Shown: one piece after another, positions 24,255 to 32,458 of the stretch
How the letters are laid out: each line of letters starts with the position of its first letter
How positions within the stretch are numbered: the stretch's first letter is position 1
Origin: CAZBMJ01 sp964493205
GTDB lineage: Bacteria > Myxococcota > UBA727 > JABDBI01
Length of the DNA: 33,831 nt
NCBI GenBank assembly: GCA_964493205.1
Contig: CAZBMJ010000025.1
Location: 1-33,831 of the forward strand
Direction of reading: 5' to 3'
The notes under the pieces: generated by a model
What the model saw: only the letters and a program-made list of their open reading frames with translations
Databases searched by the model: none
What the model was told of the DNA's origin: nothing
Program-made: the position numbers and the translations under genes

Positions 24255-25670
24255 TTATAGTTTGTTAATATTTTTTTTTAACCAAGCTTTTGCAGAAATT
24301 TCATCATCAAACTCGCCATTTAGTTGGGCTTCAAATGCGTCACGCAAAATTTTAGAAAATAACGGCCCAGGTTTGTATCCAATTTCAATTAGATTTCGAC
24401 CTAAAATTAAAGCTTTTGGTTTTTCATTAATAACACTAAGTTTAAAAGCTTCTTCTTTTAGCCATTCATAAGAAGGGTCATGGCGACTTAAGGCTTCTTG
24501 AGTAGTACGCCCTAAAAAATCTGCTTTAGAGACATACAAAAGGCGCTCAATATTAACTCTATTGCTTAAGCGTTTTATAGCAGAATCAGATATTTTATCT
24601 CTTTCTCGATAAAGCTGATGAGGTTTTAAATGCTCTACCACCAAAGATATTACGTCATCATAATATTTTTTAGGAAAAGCTATTTTTGATAAAAAATTAA
24701 CGGTCACATCTTGACCAGCTGGCTCATGAGCTGGGCTTCTAATGCGACCATCTTTTATAACAGTAGTCTTTGGTTTACCTAAGTCATGACAAAGAGCAGC
24801 AGTAGCAATAATTAATTTTTCATCTTCACTAAAATTACTGGTTTTGAGCAACAAGGCGGCTTCATCAGTAACCATTAATGAATGCACCCAAACATCTCCT
24901 TCAGGATGCCAAAGAGCATCTTGTGGGCAGCCTACTAAAGCAAATAACTCTGGAAACAATACCAAAGCATGGGTTTCATGTAAAACACTAAGACCAATAG
25001 AAGGCTTTTCTGATAATAATAGTTTTTTCATCTCAACAAAAATACGCTCTTTGCTTAAGCTAAATAATTCTTTACTAAGACTTCTACAAAGCAATAAGGT
25101 ATCAGGATGAAGAGTTAGATTAAAACGAGCGCAAAATTGAGCTGCTCGCAAAACTCTTAAAGGGTCTTCTGCAAAGGCAACGCTTACATGTTTTAAAAGC
25201 CCTTTTTTTAAATCTTCTTCACCATTATGCGGATCTAGCAATAAATTATTTTTTATATCAATGCCCATGGCATTAATAGTAAAGTCTCTGCGTAAAGAAG
25301 CTTTTTCAAAAGGCAAAAATGGATCAGTTCCTATAACAAAGCCTCTATGACCAGATCCAGCTTTGTTTTCTGTACGAGGAAGTGCCACATCAAAAGTTTT
25401 TTTATCCCCTGCAATATCTACAATAACTTTATATACCCCAAAACTTTTACCTGCACTTATAACACTAAATTTTTTAGATAATTCTAGCTCTAAATTTTCA
25501 GAAGTTATACCATAAACTTCAATATCAATATCAATGCACGGTTTATCAAGTAAGTAGTCTCTGACAAAGCCGCCCACCAAAATAGGTGTAGCATTTAAGC
25601 TCTCAATAGCATTTATTAACATCTTTAAATGAGGATTAATTACTAATTTTTTTGTTAATTTTTTATTCAT
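24255..25670 (-). CDS. cca: CCA-adding tRNA nucleotidyltransferase with HD domain
   Basis: This 471-aa class II enzyme adds or repairs the 3' CCA of tRNAs. The nucleotidyltransferase head shows GGFVRDYLL (33-41), the metal-binding DIDIE (Asp47, Asp49) and RRDFTINAMG. The PolyA_pol RNA- and head-binding region follows with DPLRVLRAAQFCARFNL. An HD phosphohydrolase domain (about residues 255-345) contains VHSLMVTDEAALLL and ALCHDLGKPKT. Some bacteria split CCA addition between two enzymes, and this sequence alone does not exclude a poly(A) polymerase. It starts two bases after the small upstream ORF, so the two are coupled. Confidence 0.93.
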   Translation of the reverse strand: MNKKLTKKLVINPHLKMLINAIESLNATPILVGGFVRDYLLDKPCIDIDIEVYGITSENLELELSKKFSVISAGKSFGVYKVIVDIAGDKKTFDVALPRTENKAGSGHRGFVIGTDPFLPFEKASLRRDFTINAMGIDIKNNLLLDPHNGEEDLKKGLLKHVSVAFAEDPLRVLRAAQFCARFNLTLHPDTLLLCRSLSKELFSLSKERIFVEMKKLLLSEKPSIGLSVLHETHALVLFPELFALVGCPQDALWHPEGDVWVHSLMVTDEAALLLKTSNFSEDEKLIIATAALCHDLGKPKTTVIKDGRIRSPAHEPAGQDVTVNFLSKIAFPKKYYDDVISLVVEHLKPHQLYRERDKISDSAIKRLSNRVNIERLLYVSKADFLGRTTQEALSRHDPSYEWLKEEAFKLSVINEKPKALILGRNLIEIGYKPGPLFSKILRDAFEAQLNGEFDDEISAKAWLKKNINKL

Positions 25671-25672
25671 AC

Positions 25673-25852
25673 TTACGTTTTTTTTAAATTTTTTTCCTGC
25701 CTAAGTTTTTTAATGAGCATTTGTAAAGCTATTCTATGAGCGATATCTTCATTTTTAAACTCTTCATAAGCAGCATCATAAAAAGCTTCTATTACTGCCC
25801 CAATAGTAGTCTTAATAATATGAGGTTTAGCAGTTTTTTTTAGCTGTGTCAT
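25673..25852 (-). CDS. small helical protein, unknown
   Basis: This is a 59-aa protein from the ATG at 25852 (MTQLKKTAKPHII), which has GGGGG six bases upstream. An ATG at 25885 would add 11 residues without a ribosome site. The sequence is mainly helical, with a small-residue and acidic first helix (GAVIEAFYDAAYEEF) and a basic C terminus (KKLRQEKNLKK). It has no signal peptide. It sits between the ferritin-like gene and cca, two bases before cca, so it is probably translated from the same mRNA. No family is recognised. Confidence 0.6.
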   Translation of the reverse strand: MTQLKKTAKPHIIKTTIGAVIEAFYDAAYEEFKNEDIAHRIALQMLIKKLRQEKNLKKT

Positions 25853-25916
25853 GTTTGCCCCCAAAAATCTTTTGAAGACAATCATAACTATTAATTATAG
25901 TACAAGCTGTAATTTA

Positions 25917-26462
25917 TTAATTGTGATCTCTAAAATTTTCAAGCAACTGAGCTAAATCATCAGCATGCTCTTCTTCTTGAGCCAAAATATCTTCTAGCAT
26001 TCTTCTGGTAGTGGGGTCATCTTCACCTACATAGTCAATAATCTCTCTGTAGGTATCTATGGCTATCCTTTCGGCTACTAGGTTTTCTTCTATCATTTGC
26101 TTTAAGTTTTCACCAGCAACATATTCTGCATGAGATTTAGTAGCTAAGCCTGCAGGATTAAAATCTGGCTTACCTTTTAGTTGAACTATGCGTTCGGCAA
26201 TAGCATCTGCGTGCTCTTGTTCTTCATTGGCATGCTCTAAAAATTCTTCTGCAACTGCTTCTGAGTGTATTCCTGCAGCTAGAAAATAATGATTTTTATA
26301 GCGCAAAACACACACTATTTCAGTAGCCAAGGCCTCATTTAATATAGAAACTATTTTTTCTCTATCAGCTTTATACCCTTGAGTCACGGCTCCATCTTTT
26401 ATGTGCTTACGAGCTCTTTCACGAATAATTTTTAGATCAGTAAAAAAAGGTTGATCAGCCAT
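25917..26462 (-). CDS. bacterioferritin-like ferritin family protein
   Basis: This is a 181-aa four-helix ferritin-like protein that probably stores or detoxifies iron in the cytoplasm. Its opening, RARKHIKDGAVTQGY, is shared by a proteobacterial bacterioferritin/DPS-like subfamily. Diiron-type ligands are visible in EALATEIVCVLRYKNH, EHANEEQEHAD (ExxH), EENLVAERIAIDTYREI and EEEHADDL. The usual haem-binding Met of classical Bfr is not obvious, so I do not assign bfr. It starts 8 bases after the FmdB gene, in a minus-strand run. Iron sequestration would suit a host-associated or oxidatively stressed lifestyle (inference). Confidence 0.88.
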   Translation of the reverse strand: MADQPFFTDLKIIRERARKHIKDGAVTQGYKADREKIVSILNEALATEIVCVLRYKNHYFLAAGIHSEAVAEEFLEHANEEQEHADAIAERIVQLKGKPDFNPAGLATKSHAEYVAGENLKQMIEENLVAERIAIDTYREIIDYVGEDDPTTRRMLEDILAQEEEHADDLAQLLENFRDHN

Positions 26463-26470
26463 ATAAAATC

Positions 26471-26695
26471 CTATTTTTTAGTAGTATCAGACTTATTATT
26501 ATCTTTTTTAGGGGATGAATACAAATCTTTGTACCAGCCTCCTCCCTTTAGATGAAAGGCGCTATTGCTTACCAGCTTGCTTAAGGTATTACTTTTTTGG
26601 CACTTAGGGCATGATTTAGGAGCACTTTCCTCAACTTTTTGCAAAATCTCTTGTATTTCTTCGCATTCACTACAAATATATTCGTATATAGGCAT
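26471..26695 (-). CDS. FmdB-family zinc-ribbon protein
   Basis: This is a 74-aa protein starting MPIYEYICSECEE, the classic FmdB-type opening. Two CxxC pairs (CSEC and CPKC) form a zinc ribbon, followed by SAFHLKGGGWYKDLY, also typical of the family, and a charged tail. The frame extends to 26728, but the ATG at 26695 matches the family and has GGAG nine bases upstream. Function is not firmly known, and the name derives from a putative regulator of formamidase genes. It lies 61 bases after the NYN gene and 8 before the ferritin-like gene. Confidence 0.9.
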   Translation of the reverse strand: MPIYEYICSECEEIQEILQKVEESAPKSCPKCQKSNTLSKLVSNSAFHLKGGGWYKDLYSSPKKDNNKSDTTKK

Positions 26696-26715
26696 ACTTA
26701 AATCTCCAATTCTTA

Positions 26716-26738
26716 ATGCCGCGCACAAGGCGTGGCAT
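26716..26738. repeat. GC-rich hairpin in the NYN-FmdB gap
   Basis: ATGCCGCG (26716-26723) and CGTGGCAT (26731-26738) pair over 8 bp around a 7-base loop. The stem has one G-U pair on plus-strand RNA but an A-C mismatch on minus-strand RNA, which is the strand of the surrounding genes. There is no T tract, so it is not a standard terminator. Confidence 0.5.
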
Positions 26739-26756
26739 GTAAAAATGGGCTGAAAT

Positions 26757-27692
26757 TTAGATAATAGTATTGGGCTGTTCGTCTGATACTCTAGTAACTT
26801 TCACTTCATTTGGATGATTTTGATTCACAGCTAAAAAGCGATCAGATACTCTAATGGCTAATGCTCCATCAGCAGCATTATAAGTTTCTACAAATCCTTT
26901 AGCCAAGAGTTTATCAAGCACACTTCTTCTATTATCAGGAGTAGTATCAAGATGAGTAGAACGCCATCTGGTTAAAAAATAACCCAAACCAACATATCCA
27001 CCACTAAATTTATTTTGAGCCTGTTGAAGTTCCGCTAAAAAAGCATCCATAGTAGGATCACCGGTAACGGTGAAAATTTCTAAATTAAGATCCGCTTCGT
27101 TAGTATAAGGAGAATAGTTTTCTTCATCTGGTCCAACTTCTCTTTCAAATTCTGACAAACCTTCAAGCATATCAATATGACCATATACTACTGAGCGAAT
27201 TTTTTTACTAACACCAGTGCCACCCCAGCTAGCAATAAACGCCTGTTTGCCTAGTTGTCTTACAGCCTTAATCGCTGGAGCATAATCCGCGTCACCAGAT
27301 AATAAAATTAAAACATCATAACAATTTTGAGCAGCCATTTGTATCATATGAGATACCATGGTGGTATCCACTTCTTTTTCTAATACATAGCGATTATCAA
27401 TTCCGCATTCAGTACAATTAAGAGAACTTACTTTTCTTTTAAAAGTATTCACAAAAAATCCTGGTTGAGTTTCTAACATATCTAGAAAACCAGCCAATTT
27501 TTGCTGAGGTTCAGTAGGATTTTGCGGCATTTCATCGACACCAGTATAGTAAAAAGCTCCCCACAAACTATTACCGTAGGCTTTTTTTACTAACCAATCA
27601 GCCAGGCGTGTGAAGTCAATTCTTCTGCCTTTTGCAGCCTCACGCCAACCTGAATAAAAATTCTTACCATCAAAAAATATAGCCACTCGCAT
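26757..27692 (-). CDS. NYN-domain (LabA/DUF88) protein with C-terminal extension
   Basis: This 311-aa protein has an N-terminal NYN domain (about 1-170), a PIN-like nuclease fold. It starts MRVAIFFDGKNFY (Asp8) and carries EKEVDTTMVSHM (Asp109) and LLSGDADYAPAIKAVRQLGK (Asp134, Asp136), so the acidic metal-binding set is intact. CTEC (93-96) is an extra cysteine pair. The C-terminal part (about 210-305) looks like a winged-helix-type unit (NRRSVLDKLLAKGFVETYN). The family is thought to act on RNA. The substrate here is unknown. GGGGA lies about seven bases upstream of the ATG. It follows the SurA-like gene after 58 bases and may share its transcript. Confidence 0.88.
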   Translation of the reverse strand: MRVAIFFDGKNFYSGWREAAKGRRIDFTRLADWLVKKAYGNSLWGAFYYTGVDEMPQNPTEPQQKLAGFLDMLETQPGFFVNTFKRKVSSLNCTECGIDNRYVLEKEVDTTMVSHMIQMAAQNCYDVLILLSGDADYAPAIKAVRQLGKQAFIASWGGTGVSKKIRSVVYGHIDMLEGLSEFEREVGPDEENYSPYTNEADLNLEIFTVTGDPTMDAFLAELQQAQNKFSGGYVGLGYFLTRWRSTHLDTTPDNRRSVLDKLLAKGFVETYNAADGALAIRVSDRFLAVNQNHPNEVKVTRVSDEQPNTII

Positions 27693-27750
27693 TATTATAT
27701 CCCCATATGAAGAAAAATTCTTCTAAAAAAATTATCTTACAAAAGCTTAC

Positions 27751-28650
27751 TCATAAGTTACAATTATTTAATATTAAAGCCTGATTCAGTGTTTCATCTG
27801 CTATTATTGCAATTTTCTGTTCCACTAAATCATTTTTTAATTTTTCAACTATATCATCTATCACTGACTGCGCTAAAGGCAAATGCCTATTGCTAAAAGA
27901 ATTGCATTTAATAATCATATTTATAAAATCACCCTCTTTAAACATTTCAGTAACCAATGAATTCTTCATATTATTAATATATTTATCATACTTTTTATCT
28001 AAAGAGCCCGCTTCATATTTTGCAAAACTTACCTGATGTTCTTTTTCATAGATTTTTTGGAGCTCTTTAAAATTATTAGCCGTAAGCTTATTTCCTATGT
28101 TTCGCGCTAACACTTCGTTTTTATTAACAATTGGAATGGAAACAAAAATAAGTTCGAGTTTATTAGATAACTTATCCACATAAGCAGATTTTGCTTTTTC
28201 TATAGTTTCTTTAGTAATTTCAGATTGAGCTAGAAAATGACTTTTTATTTGCTGATAAAGCATTAAGTAAGCAGTTTCTTGCACATAATCAGCATAGGTA
28301 GTGTTATAAGGTGACGAATGGAGGATTTTTTCAAACTGGGTAAGAGAAAATTTATTATCAGTCATAACTTTTTGCGCATGTTCTAGAGCTGCTTTTTTGA
28401 AATCCATACTAAATTTTAATTCATTTTTAGCATATAAAAATAAAGCTTGTTTGCGCAACAGAATATCTTTTGCCTGTATATTTGTAACATTTTTTTCATG
28501 AGCAACTTTTAGAATATCGCTTAGTAAAATCGGTCTATTGCTACCCTCAACAGCTACACAAAGACGATTTTCAAGTTTGTAATCATCATCAGCGTACAAA
28601 AAATTGGCCAAGCAAAAAAATAAACAAAATATACACTTAATAATTATCAT
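27751..28650 (-). CDS. SurA/PpiC-like periplasmic chaperone
   Basis: This is a 299-aa protein with a signal peptide (about 1-20, ending LYA before DDD). The mature part resembles the SurA N-terminal chaperone domain: a short strand then ILLSDILKVAHEK, helices with FEKILHSSPYNTTYADYVQE, then the C-terminal helix with LMLYQQIKSHFLAQSEIT. It leads into KLELIFVSIP, which resembles the first strand of a parvulin domain, but a complete parvulin active site is not evident. The probable role is chaperoning of envelope or secreted proteins. The ribosome site (GAGG) is inside the 3' arm of a terminator-like hairpin just upstream, so translation may be controlled. Confidence 0.65.
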   Translation of the reverse strand: MIIIKCIFCLFFCLANFLYADDDYKLENRLCVAVEGSNRPILLSDILKVAHEKNVTNIQAKDILLRKQALFLYAKNELKFSMDFKKAALEHAQKVMTDNKFSLTQFEKILHSSPYNTTYADYVQETAYLMLYQQIKSHFLAQSEITKETIEKAKSAYVDKLSNKLELIFVSIPIVNKNEVLARNIGNKLTANNFKELQKIYEKEHQVSFAKYEAGSLDKKYDKYINNMKNSLVTEMFKEGDFINMIIKCNSFSNRHLPLAQSVIDDIVEKLKNDLVEQKIAIIADETLNQALILNNCNL

Positions 28651-28652
28651 TT

Positions 28653-28684
28653 AAAAAACCTCAATAATTTAATAACTATTGAGG
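28653..28684 (-). terminator. rho-independent terminator overlapping the SurA-like ribosome site
   Basis: On minus-strand RNA, CCTCAATA (28684-28677), a 10-nt loop and TATTGAGG (28666-28659) are followed by six U's (28658-28653) and then, after AA, the ATG at 28650. Flanking A's and G's pair with the U's and can extend the stem to about 15 bp. It lies 39 bp after the stop of the upstream secreted-protein gene. The same GAGG is the only Shine-Dalgarno candidate for the next gene. Confidence 0.85.
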
Positions 28685-28722
28685 CTCTTTTATCACATAA
28701 TATTATAAAAGCTATAGGCCCA

Positions 28723-29754
28723 TTATTTTTTTCCTGAGGGGGTTCCTTTTGGAGGAAAATCTAATTTTCTTTTTACGCTTAATTTTACTTGTGACACAGG
28801 TTCTTCATTCTCTTTATTTTCGTTCTCTTTATATGCATTTTCAATATTAATACTATTAAAGTAGTTATTCATATAGTTTATATAACCTTCAAGTTTAGCT
28901 ATATCTTCTTCTTTGACATATTTTTTTCTTTCATCAGAAATTTTATATCTAACAATAAAATTCCACGCATTTTCATCAGCAATTACAGCAGAAGCATAAA
29001 ATATGTGAACAGGAAAAACTGTGCTTACCAGAGCTTCAAAGATTTTATGATAGTCTTTAGGAATATTGTTAATCAAATAACTCATTTCAATATTTGATTG
29101 TTTTAGTGTTTGATTATGGCATTTAACTTTTTTATTTTGGATTTTTTTTAGGTTATTGCAAAGATCAGAACGATGACCACGAAACCGATGCTCCATACCT
29201 TCAGCCAAACCTACATACTTAACATTTTTTAACAAATTAAGATTTTCAAAAACAATCTTCATCATTTTCTTTTCAATTATTCCCATAATTTGAAATAATT
29301 CTTCCTCTGATATTTTTCTGTTCCAATGAAATGGCTTTCTTATCAACTGGTTATATACTACTCTAAAATCAATCCTCTTTTCAACAGGTACATTAAATTT
29401 TTGGTTATCTATTTGAGCAGTATGCGTATAAATACAGTCTTCTTTATTTTTTGAATTAGGGGTTAAAACAAAATCGTTTTGTTGTTGAAGAGAAGTTTCT
29501 GCTACTTCAATAGGTACAGGCAAAGGCAAAACACCGTTTTCTGCTATGTAATGCTCTGATTTATAAGAATCAACTTTTTGCAATGTATTCTCAAGAACTA
29601 TTTTTACTTGCTTGATTTGCTCATCATTAAGGATATTTTTCTCAAAAAAATCACTCGCTTCTTTTAGCTTATTGAGCGCAATTTGGTAATCATTATTACA
29701 AAAAGATAAATAAGAAAAATTAGTTAAAAAAATAAAAATCAAAATTCTAATCAT
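28723..29754 (-). CDS. secreted protein, unknown, with basic C-terminal motif
   Basis: I do not recognise this 343-aa protein. A signal peptide (about 1-19, ending SFC before NND) is followed by a helical, charged protein with several cysteines (about 19, 107, 199 and 213). Residues 184-199 (GMEHRFRGHRSDLC) are rich in Arg and His. The tail (about 310-343) is polar: after an Asn/Glu-rich stretch it ends SVKRKLDFPPKGTPSGKK. The KRKLDF element resembles KRRLNF at the end of the small secreted protein at 5324-5611. GGAAG precedes the ATG. A terminator follows. It could be a T2SS substrate acting outside the cell, which is inference. Confidence 0.65.
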   Translation of the reverse strand: MIRILIFIFLTNFSYLSFCNNDYQIALNKLKEASDFFEKNILNDEQIKQVKIVLENTLQKVDSYKSEHYIAENGVLPLPVPIEVAETSLQQQNDFVLTPNSKNKEDCIYTHTAQIDNQKFNVPVEKRIDFRVVYNQLIRKPFHWNRKISEEELFQIMGIIEKKMMKIVFENLNLLKNVKYVGLAEGMEHRFRGHRSDLCNNLKKIQNKKVKCHNQTLKQSNIEMSYLINNIPKDYHKIFEALVSTVFPVHIFYASAVIADENAWNFIVRYKISDERKKYVKEEDIAKLEGYINYMNNYFNSINIENAYKENENKENEEPVSQVKLSVKRKLDFPPKGTPSGKK

Positions 29755-29813
29755 AAAAACTTCCTAATTAATAAAAAATCAAATAAAAATAAATAGTTAC
29801 AAAAAATACAGTA

Positions 29814-29843
29814 TTGACTTTATAAAAAAAATAATCATATATA
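29814..29843 (+). promoter_or_regulatory. candidate promoter of the small secreted protein at 29876
   Basis: TTGACT (29814-29819), an 18-bp spacer and TATATA (29838-29843) are followed by AAGAGG (29862-29867), eight bases before the ATG. The region is extremely AT-rich, so the -10 is not unique. Confidence 0.4.
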
Positions 29844-29875
29844 TTATTGTAATAATAATATAAGAGGTTTTCAAT

Positions 29876-30202
29876 ATGGGTATTTTAAAAAAAATAAGCT
29901 TATATGTATGTTTTTCTTTAATTTCTTTTAATATTTCAGCTGTTATCATTGATAATGAACAAAAAATTAAGAAAGATTTAACAGACTTTAAGTTTGAAGA
30001 TGAAGATTTTAATATATTTAAATGGGAACATAGGCTATGCGTTATAAATATAACCCAATTTGGTTCTTATAAACATAAGCAAGAAAGTCTGGATTATTTG
30101 ATAGAAGCTCTTGAAGCTATAATTTTTAATACTTTAAGCAATGAGAACAAGGAAAGATATAATAAATTTGCCACCTTAATTAATAACTACTTAGAAGACT
30201 AA
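29876..30202 (+). CDS. small secreted protein, unknown
   Basis: This is a 108-aa protein with a signal peptide (about 1-22, ending ISA before VII). The mature part is acidic at first (DFKFEDEDFNIFK), then helical. WEHRLCVINI (about 50-59) resembles ENRLCVAV after the signal peptide of the SurA-like protein at 27751-28650, but the similarity is only six or seven residues. AAGAGG supports the start. It is followed by uppP after 39 bases with no terminator visible. No family is recognised. Confidence 0.6.
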   Translation: MGILKKISLYVCFSLISFNISAVIIDNEQKIKKDLTDFKFEDEDFNIFKWEHRLCVINITQFGSYKHKQESLDYLIEALEAIIFNTLSNENKERYNKFATLINNYLED

Positions 30203-30241
30203 ACCCTTGTACTTTTTGATAATTGCCTTACATAAGAACTT

Positions 30242-31054
30242 ATGACTAACCTACAAGCATTAATTCTTGGCATAGTTCAAGGACTTACAGAATATCTACC
30301 TGTTTCATCAAGCGCACATTTGGTTTTACTGCCTCCTCTATTTGGTTGGCAAATAAATCATGATAAAGCATTTATTTTTGATATTTTAGTGCAGCTTGGA
30401 ACACTGGTAGGCGTAATAGTTTATTTTTTTGTTCCATTAAAAAATATTGGTCTAGCTTTTTTAAAGCATTTTTTTAAATCTTCGCGATTTAGTAACCAAC
30501 AATCCTTTCTGGCCTGGTTGGTATTTTTCGCAACTCTCCCTGCCGCTTTTTTAGGATTAATTTTTAAAGATATCTTAAAAGCTTATTTTTCTTCGCCACT
30601 GGCTGCCGGCTATTGTTTAGTTATTACAGCTGCTTTGCTTTATTTAGCAGAAAAAATTAATCATAAAAAATATACTTCTATAAATTTAAAAAAATCTATA
30701 ATTATTGGTTTTGCTCAAGCATTTGCTTTACTGCCAGGTATTAGTAGATCTGGTTCTACTATCTCTGCCGCAATGTTTTGTGGTTTAACGCGCAAAGATG
30801 CTGCTCAATTTTCTTTTTTTATGTCCATACCCGTGATGCTTGGTGCAGCATTAGTAGCATTTGGGGACTTAATCAAAAATCAAGAGCTTATTAAACATAT
30901 GCTCACCCCCATTTTAATAGGCTTTATTGCTGCAGCCATCAGCGGATACTTAGTAATAAAATGGTTTATGAAGTTTATTTCTAATAAGCCCTTAAGTATT
31001 TTTGCTTATTATTGTTTGATTTTGGGTCTAGTCAGCGTAGTTTATTTTTCCTAA
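30242..31054 (+). CDS. uppP: undecaprenyl-diphosphatase UppP (BacA)
   Basis: This 270-aa polytopic inner-membrane enzyme dephosphorylates undecaprenyl diphosphate to recycle the lipid carrier for peptidoglycan and other envelope polymers. It also confers some bacitracin resistance. Both signature motifs are present: QGLTEYLPVSSSAH (13-26, with catalytic Glu17) and PGISRSGST (165-173, with the essential Arg). The length and helix pattern (about eight segments) are normal. It is followed nine bases later by a small membrane protein and two envelope proteins on the same strand, so these may form one transcript. Confidence 0.97.
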   Translation: MTNLQALILGIVQGLTEYLPVSSSAHLVLLPPLFGWQINHDKAFIFDILVQLGTLVGVIVYFFVPLKNIGLAFLKHFFKSSRFSNQQSFLAWLVFFATLPAAFLGLIFKDILKAYFSSPLAAGYCLVITAALLYLAEKINHKKYTSINLKKSIIIGFAQAFALLPGISRSGSTISAAMFCGLTRKDAAQFSFFMSIPVMLGAALVAFGDLIKNQELIKHMLTPILIGFIAAAISGYLVIKWFMKFISNKPLSIFAYYCLILGLVSVVYFS

Positions 31055-31063
31055 TATTTTACT

Positions 31064-31297
31064 ATGAATAAAAAATCCTTATGTCCAGTGAGTTTTTTAT
31101 GGAGCAAGAATAGTATTTTATGGCCCTTAAAAATACTTAGCTTGCTAATTATAATAACCTTTTTTCTATGGAGGCTTGCGGGTAAGCTTGTTACTTTACA
31201 AATGCCTCATAAACACCTATTAAGCATAACTGTTGTAATTTGGCTCATAAGCCATTTTTTAGGTTTGCTGCTTAATAGAAAAAAAGAGGTTACTTAA
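31064..31297 (+). CDS. small two-helix membrane protein, unknown
   Basis: This is a 77-aa protein with two probable membrane helices (about 18-38 and 52-70), a short polar linker between them, and basic ends (KKSLC at the N terminus, NRKKEVT at the C terminus). Its stop overlaps the start of the next gene by one base (TAATG), which argues for translational coupling. No family is recognised. Its position suggests a role alongside the following lipoprotein. Confidence 0.65.
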   Translation: MNKKSLCPVSFLWSKNSILWPLKILSLLIIITFFLWRLAGKLVTLQMPHKHLLSITVVIWLISHFLGLLLNRKKEVT

Positions 31298-32448
31298 TGC
31301 TAAAAAAAACTTTGTGTTTAGGGTTTGTTTTTATGGCGTTTGTGCCCTCATGTACCACTCAGCCAGGACAAGAAAGAATACCTAATTTAGCCATGCCTTT
31401 TGTGATGGCCTTAGAAATTTATAAAGATGGACTTTTTGTGGCTGCCACCAATTATGATGGCAAGTATGGATCAGGAAAATTAGCAAGTGTAACTGCTAGT
31501 TCTGGTACTATTAGAAACGAATATGAAATTTATTCAGATAGCCAAAGCGTAAAAGTATTTAATGATACTTTGCTTATTACCAGCAAGGAAAATAATACTC
31601 TTAGTGCTATAAACATGGCAGGTGGAAATATCAATTGTGGCAACGCTACTGCCAAACTAACGGATTGTGCCAATGCTTCAACCTATAAACTTCGCCACTC
31701 AGACCCCTTCGCTCTAGCTTTGCTCGAGGGTAATGCTGCAAATACCTATGTGTTGTCAGCGTATTTATCAAGCGAAAAAATAGATTTATTTAAGATAAGT
31801 AAAACCCCAAGCATAAGTTTTGTAAATAGTATTGATGCCAAAAGCTTTATTACAGGTCTAGATTCAAATTATAGCGTAAGTACTGCCCAAATAAAAAATT
31901 CTAATAATAAAATTTTTATATTGCTCAATGCCCATGAGGAAAAGACTAAAGAGCTAGATAGAGAACTAAGTCTTAAATCTTATTTAGTAGAAATATCTTC
32001 AGCAGATTTATTACTAGGCAATAGGCAAAATGCTAAAGTGAGAGATTTATCAGCATTTGGTATAAAGCAAGCCAATGATTTTTATGTTAGTAATACCCAT
32101 CTCTGGCTTTTAAGTAAAAACCCTTCAGGGTTATACAAAATAAACTTAAGCAATGATTTCTTAGAAAATCAAGTAAGCGTTTGTTCTTCAGCAAAAATGA
32201 TGGCTGCCAATGAAACTAAAGATATCTTAATTTTGCCGTGTTTTGAACAAAATATTGTCCAATCTTTTTTTATGAATACCTTACAAGTTAAAAAACTGGC
32301 CAACATAAAAAAGAAGTCACCGGCCTATGCAGCAATTGATGAGAGCAATAACTTAATTTTTGTTAGTTATTTTGAAGAACATCAAGTGGGCGTTTTTGAT
32401 ATGAATTTAAACTTCTTAAAAATGCTCTTTAAAAAAACCCTTAATTAA
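31297..32448 (+). CDS. probable lipoprotein with propeller-like repeats
   Basis: This is a 383-aa protein. The N terminus has a lipobox-like FVPSC (Cys19), so the mature protein is probably lipid-anchored. The body has repeated strand-rich units of about 40-50 residues with phrases such as GLFVAATNYDG, VFNDTLLITSKENNTLSAIN and NNLIFVSYFEEHQVGVFDMN, resembling YncE/NHL-type beta-propeller blades. The ligand or partner is unknown. It overlaps the preceding small gene by one base and is followed after 10 bases by a second propeller-like protein. The fold call is inferred from pattern only. Confidence 0.65.
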   Translation: MLKKTLCLGFVFMAFVPSCTTQPGQERIPNLAMPFVMALEIYKDGLFVAATNYDGKYGSGKLASVTASSGTIRNEYEIYSDSQSVKVFNDTLLITSKENNTLSAINMAGGNINCGNATAKLTDCANASTYKLRHSDPFALALLEGNAANTYVLSAYLSSEKIDLFKISKTPSISFVNSIDAKSFITGLDSNYSVSTAQIKNSNNKIFILLNAHEEKTKELDRELSLKSYLVEISSADLLLGNRQNAKVRDLSAFGIKQANDFYVSNTHLWLLSKNPSGLYKINLSNDFLENQVSVCSSAKMMAANETKDILILPCFEQNIVQSFFMNTLQVKKLANIKKKSPAYAAIDESNNLIFVSYFEEHQVGVFDMNLNFLKMLFKKTLN

Positions 32449-32458
32449 AGCTTATATT

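Noticed and set aside
26716..26738. Hairpin before the FmdB/ferritin genes as an iron-responsive element
   Set aside because: The stem has a mismatch on the transcribed strand, the loop is not IRE-like (CAGUGN), and IREs are not established in such bacteria.
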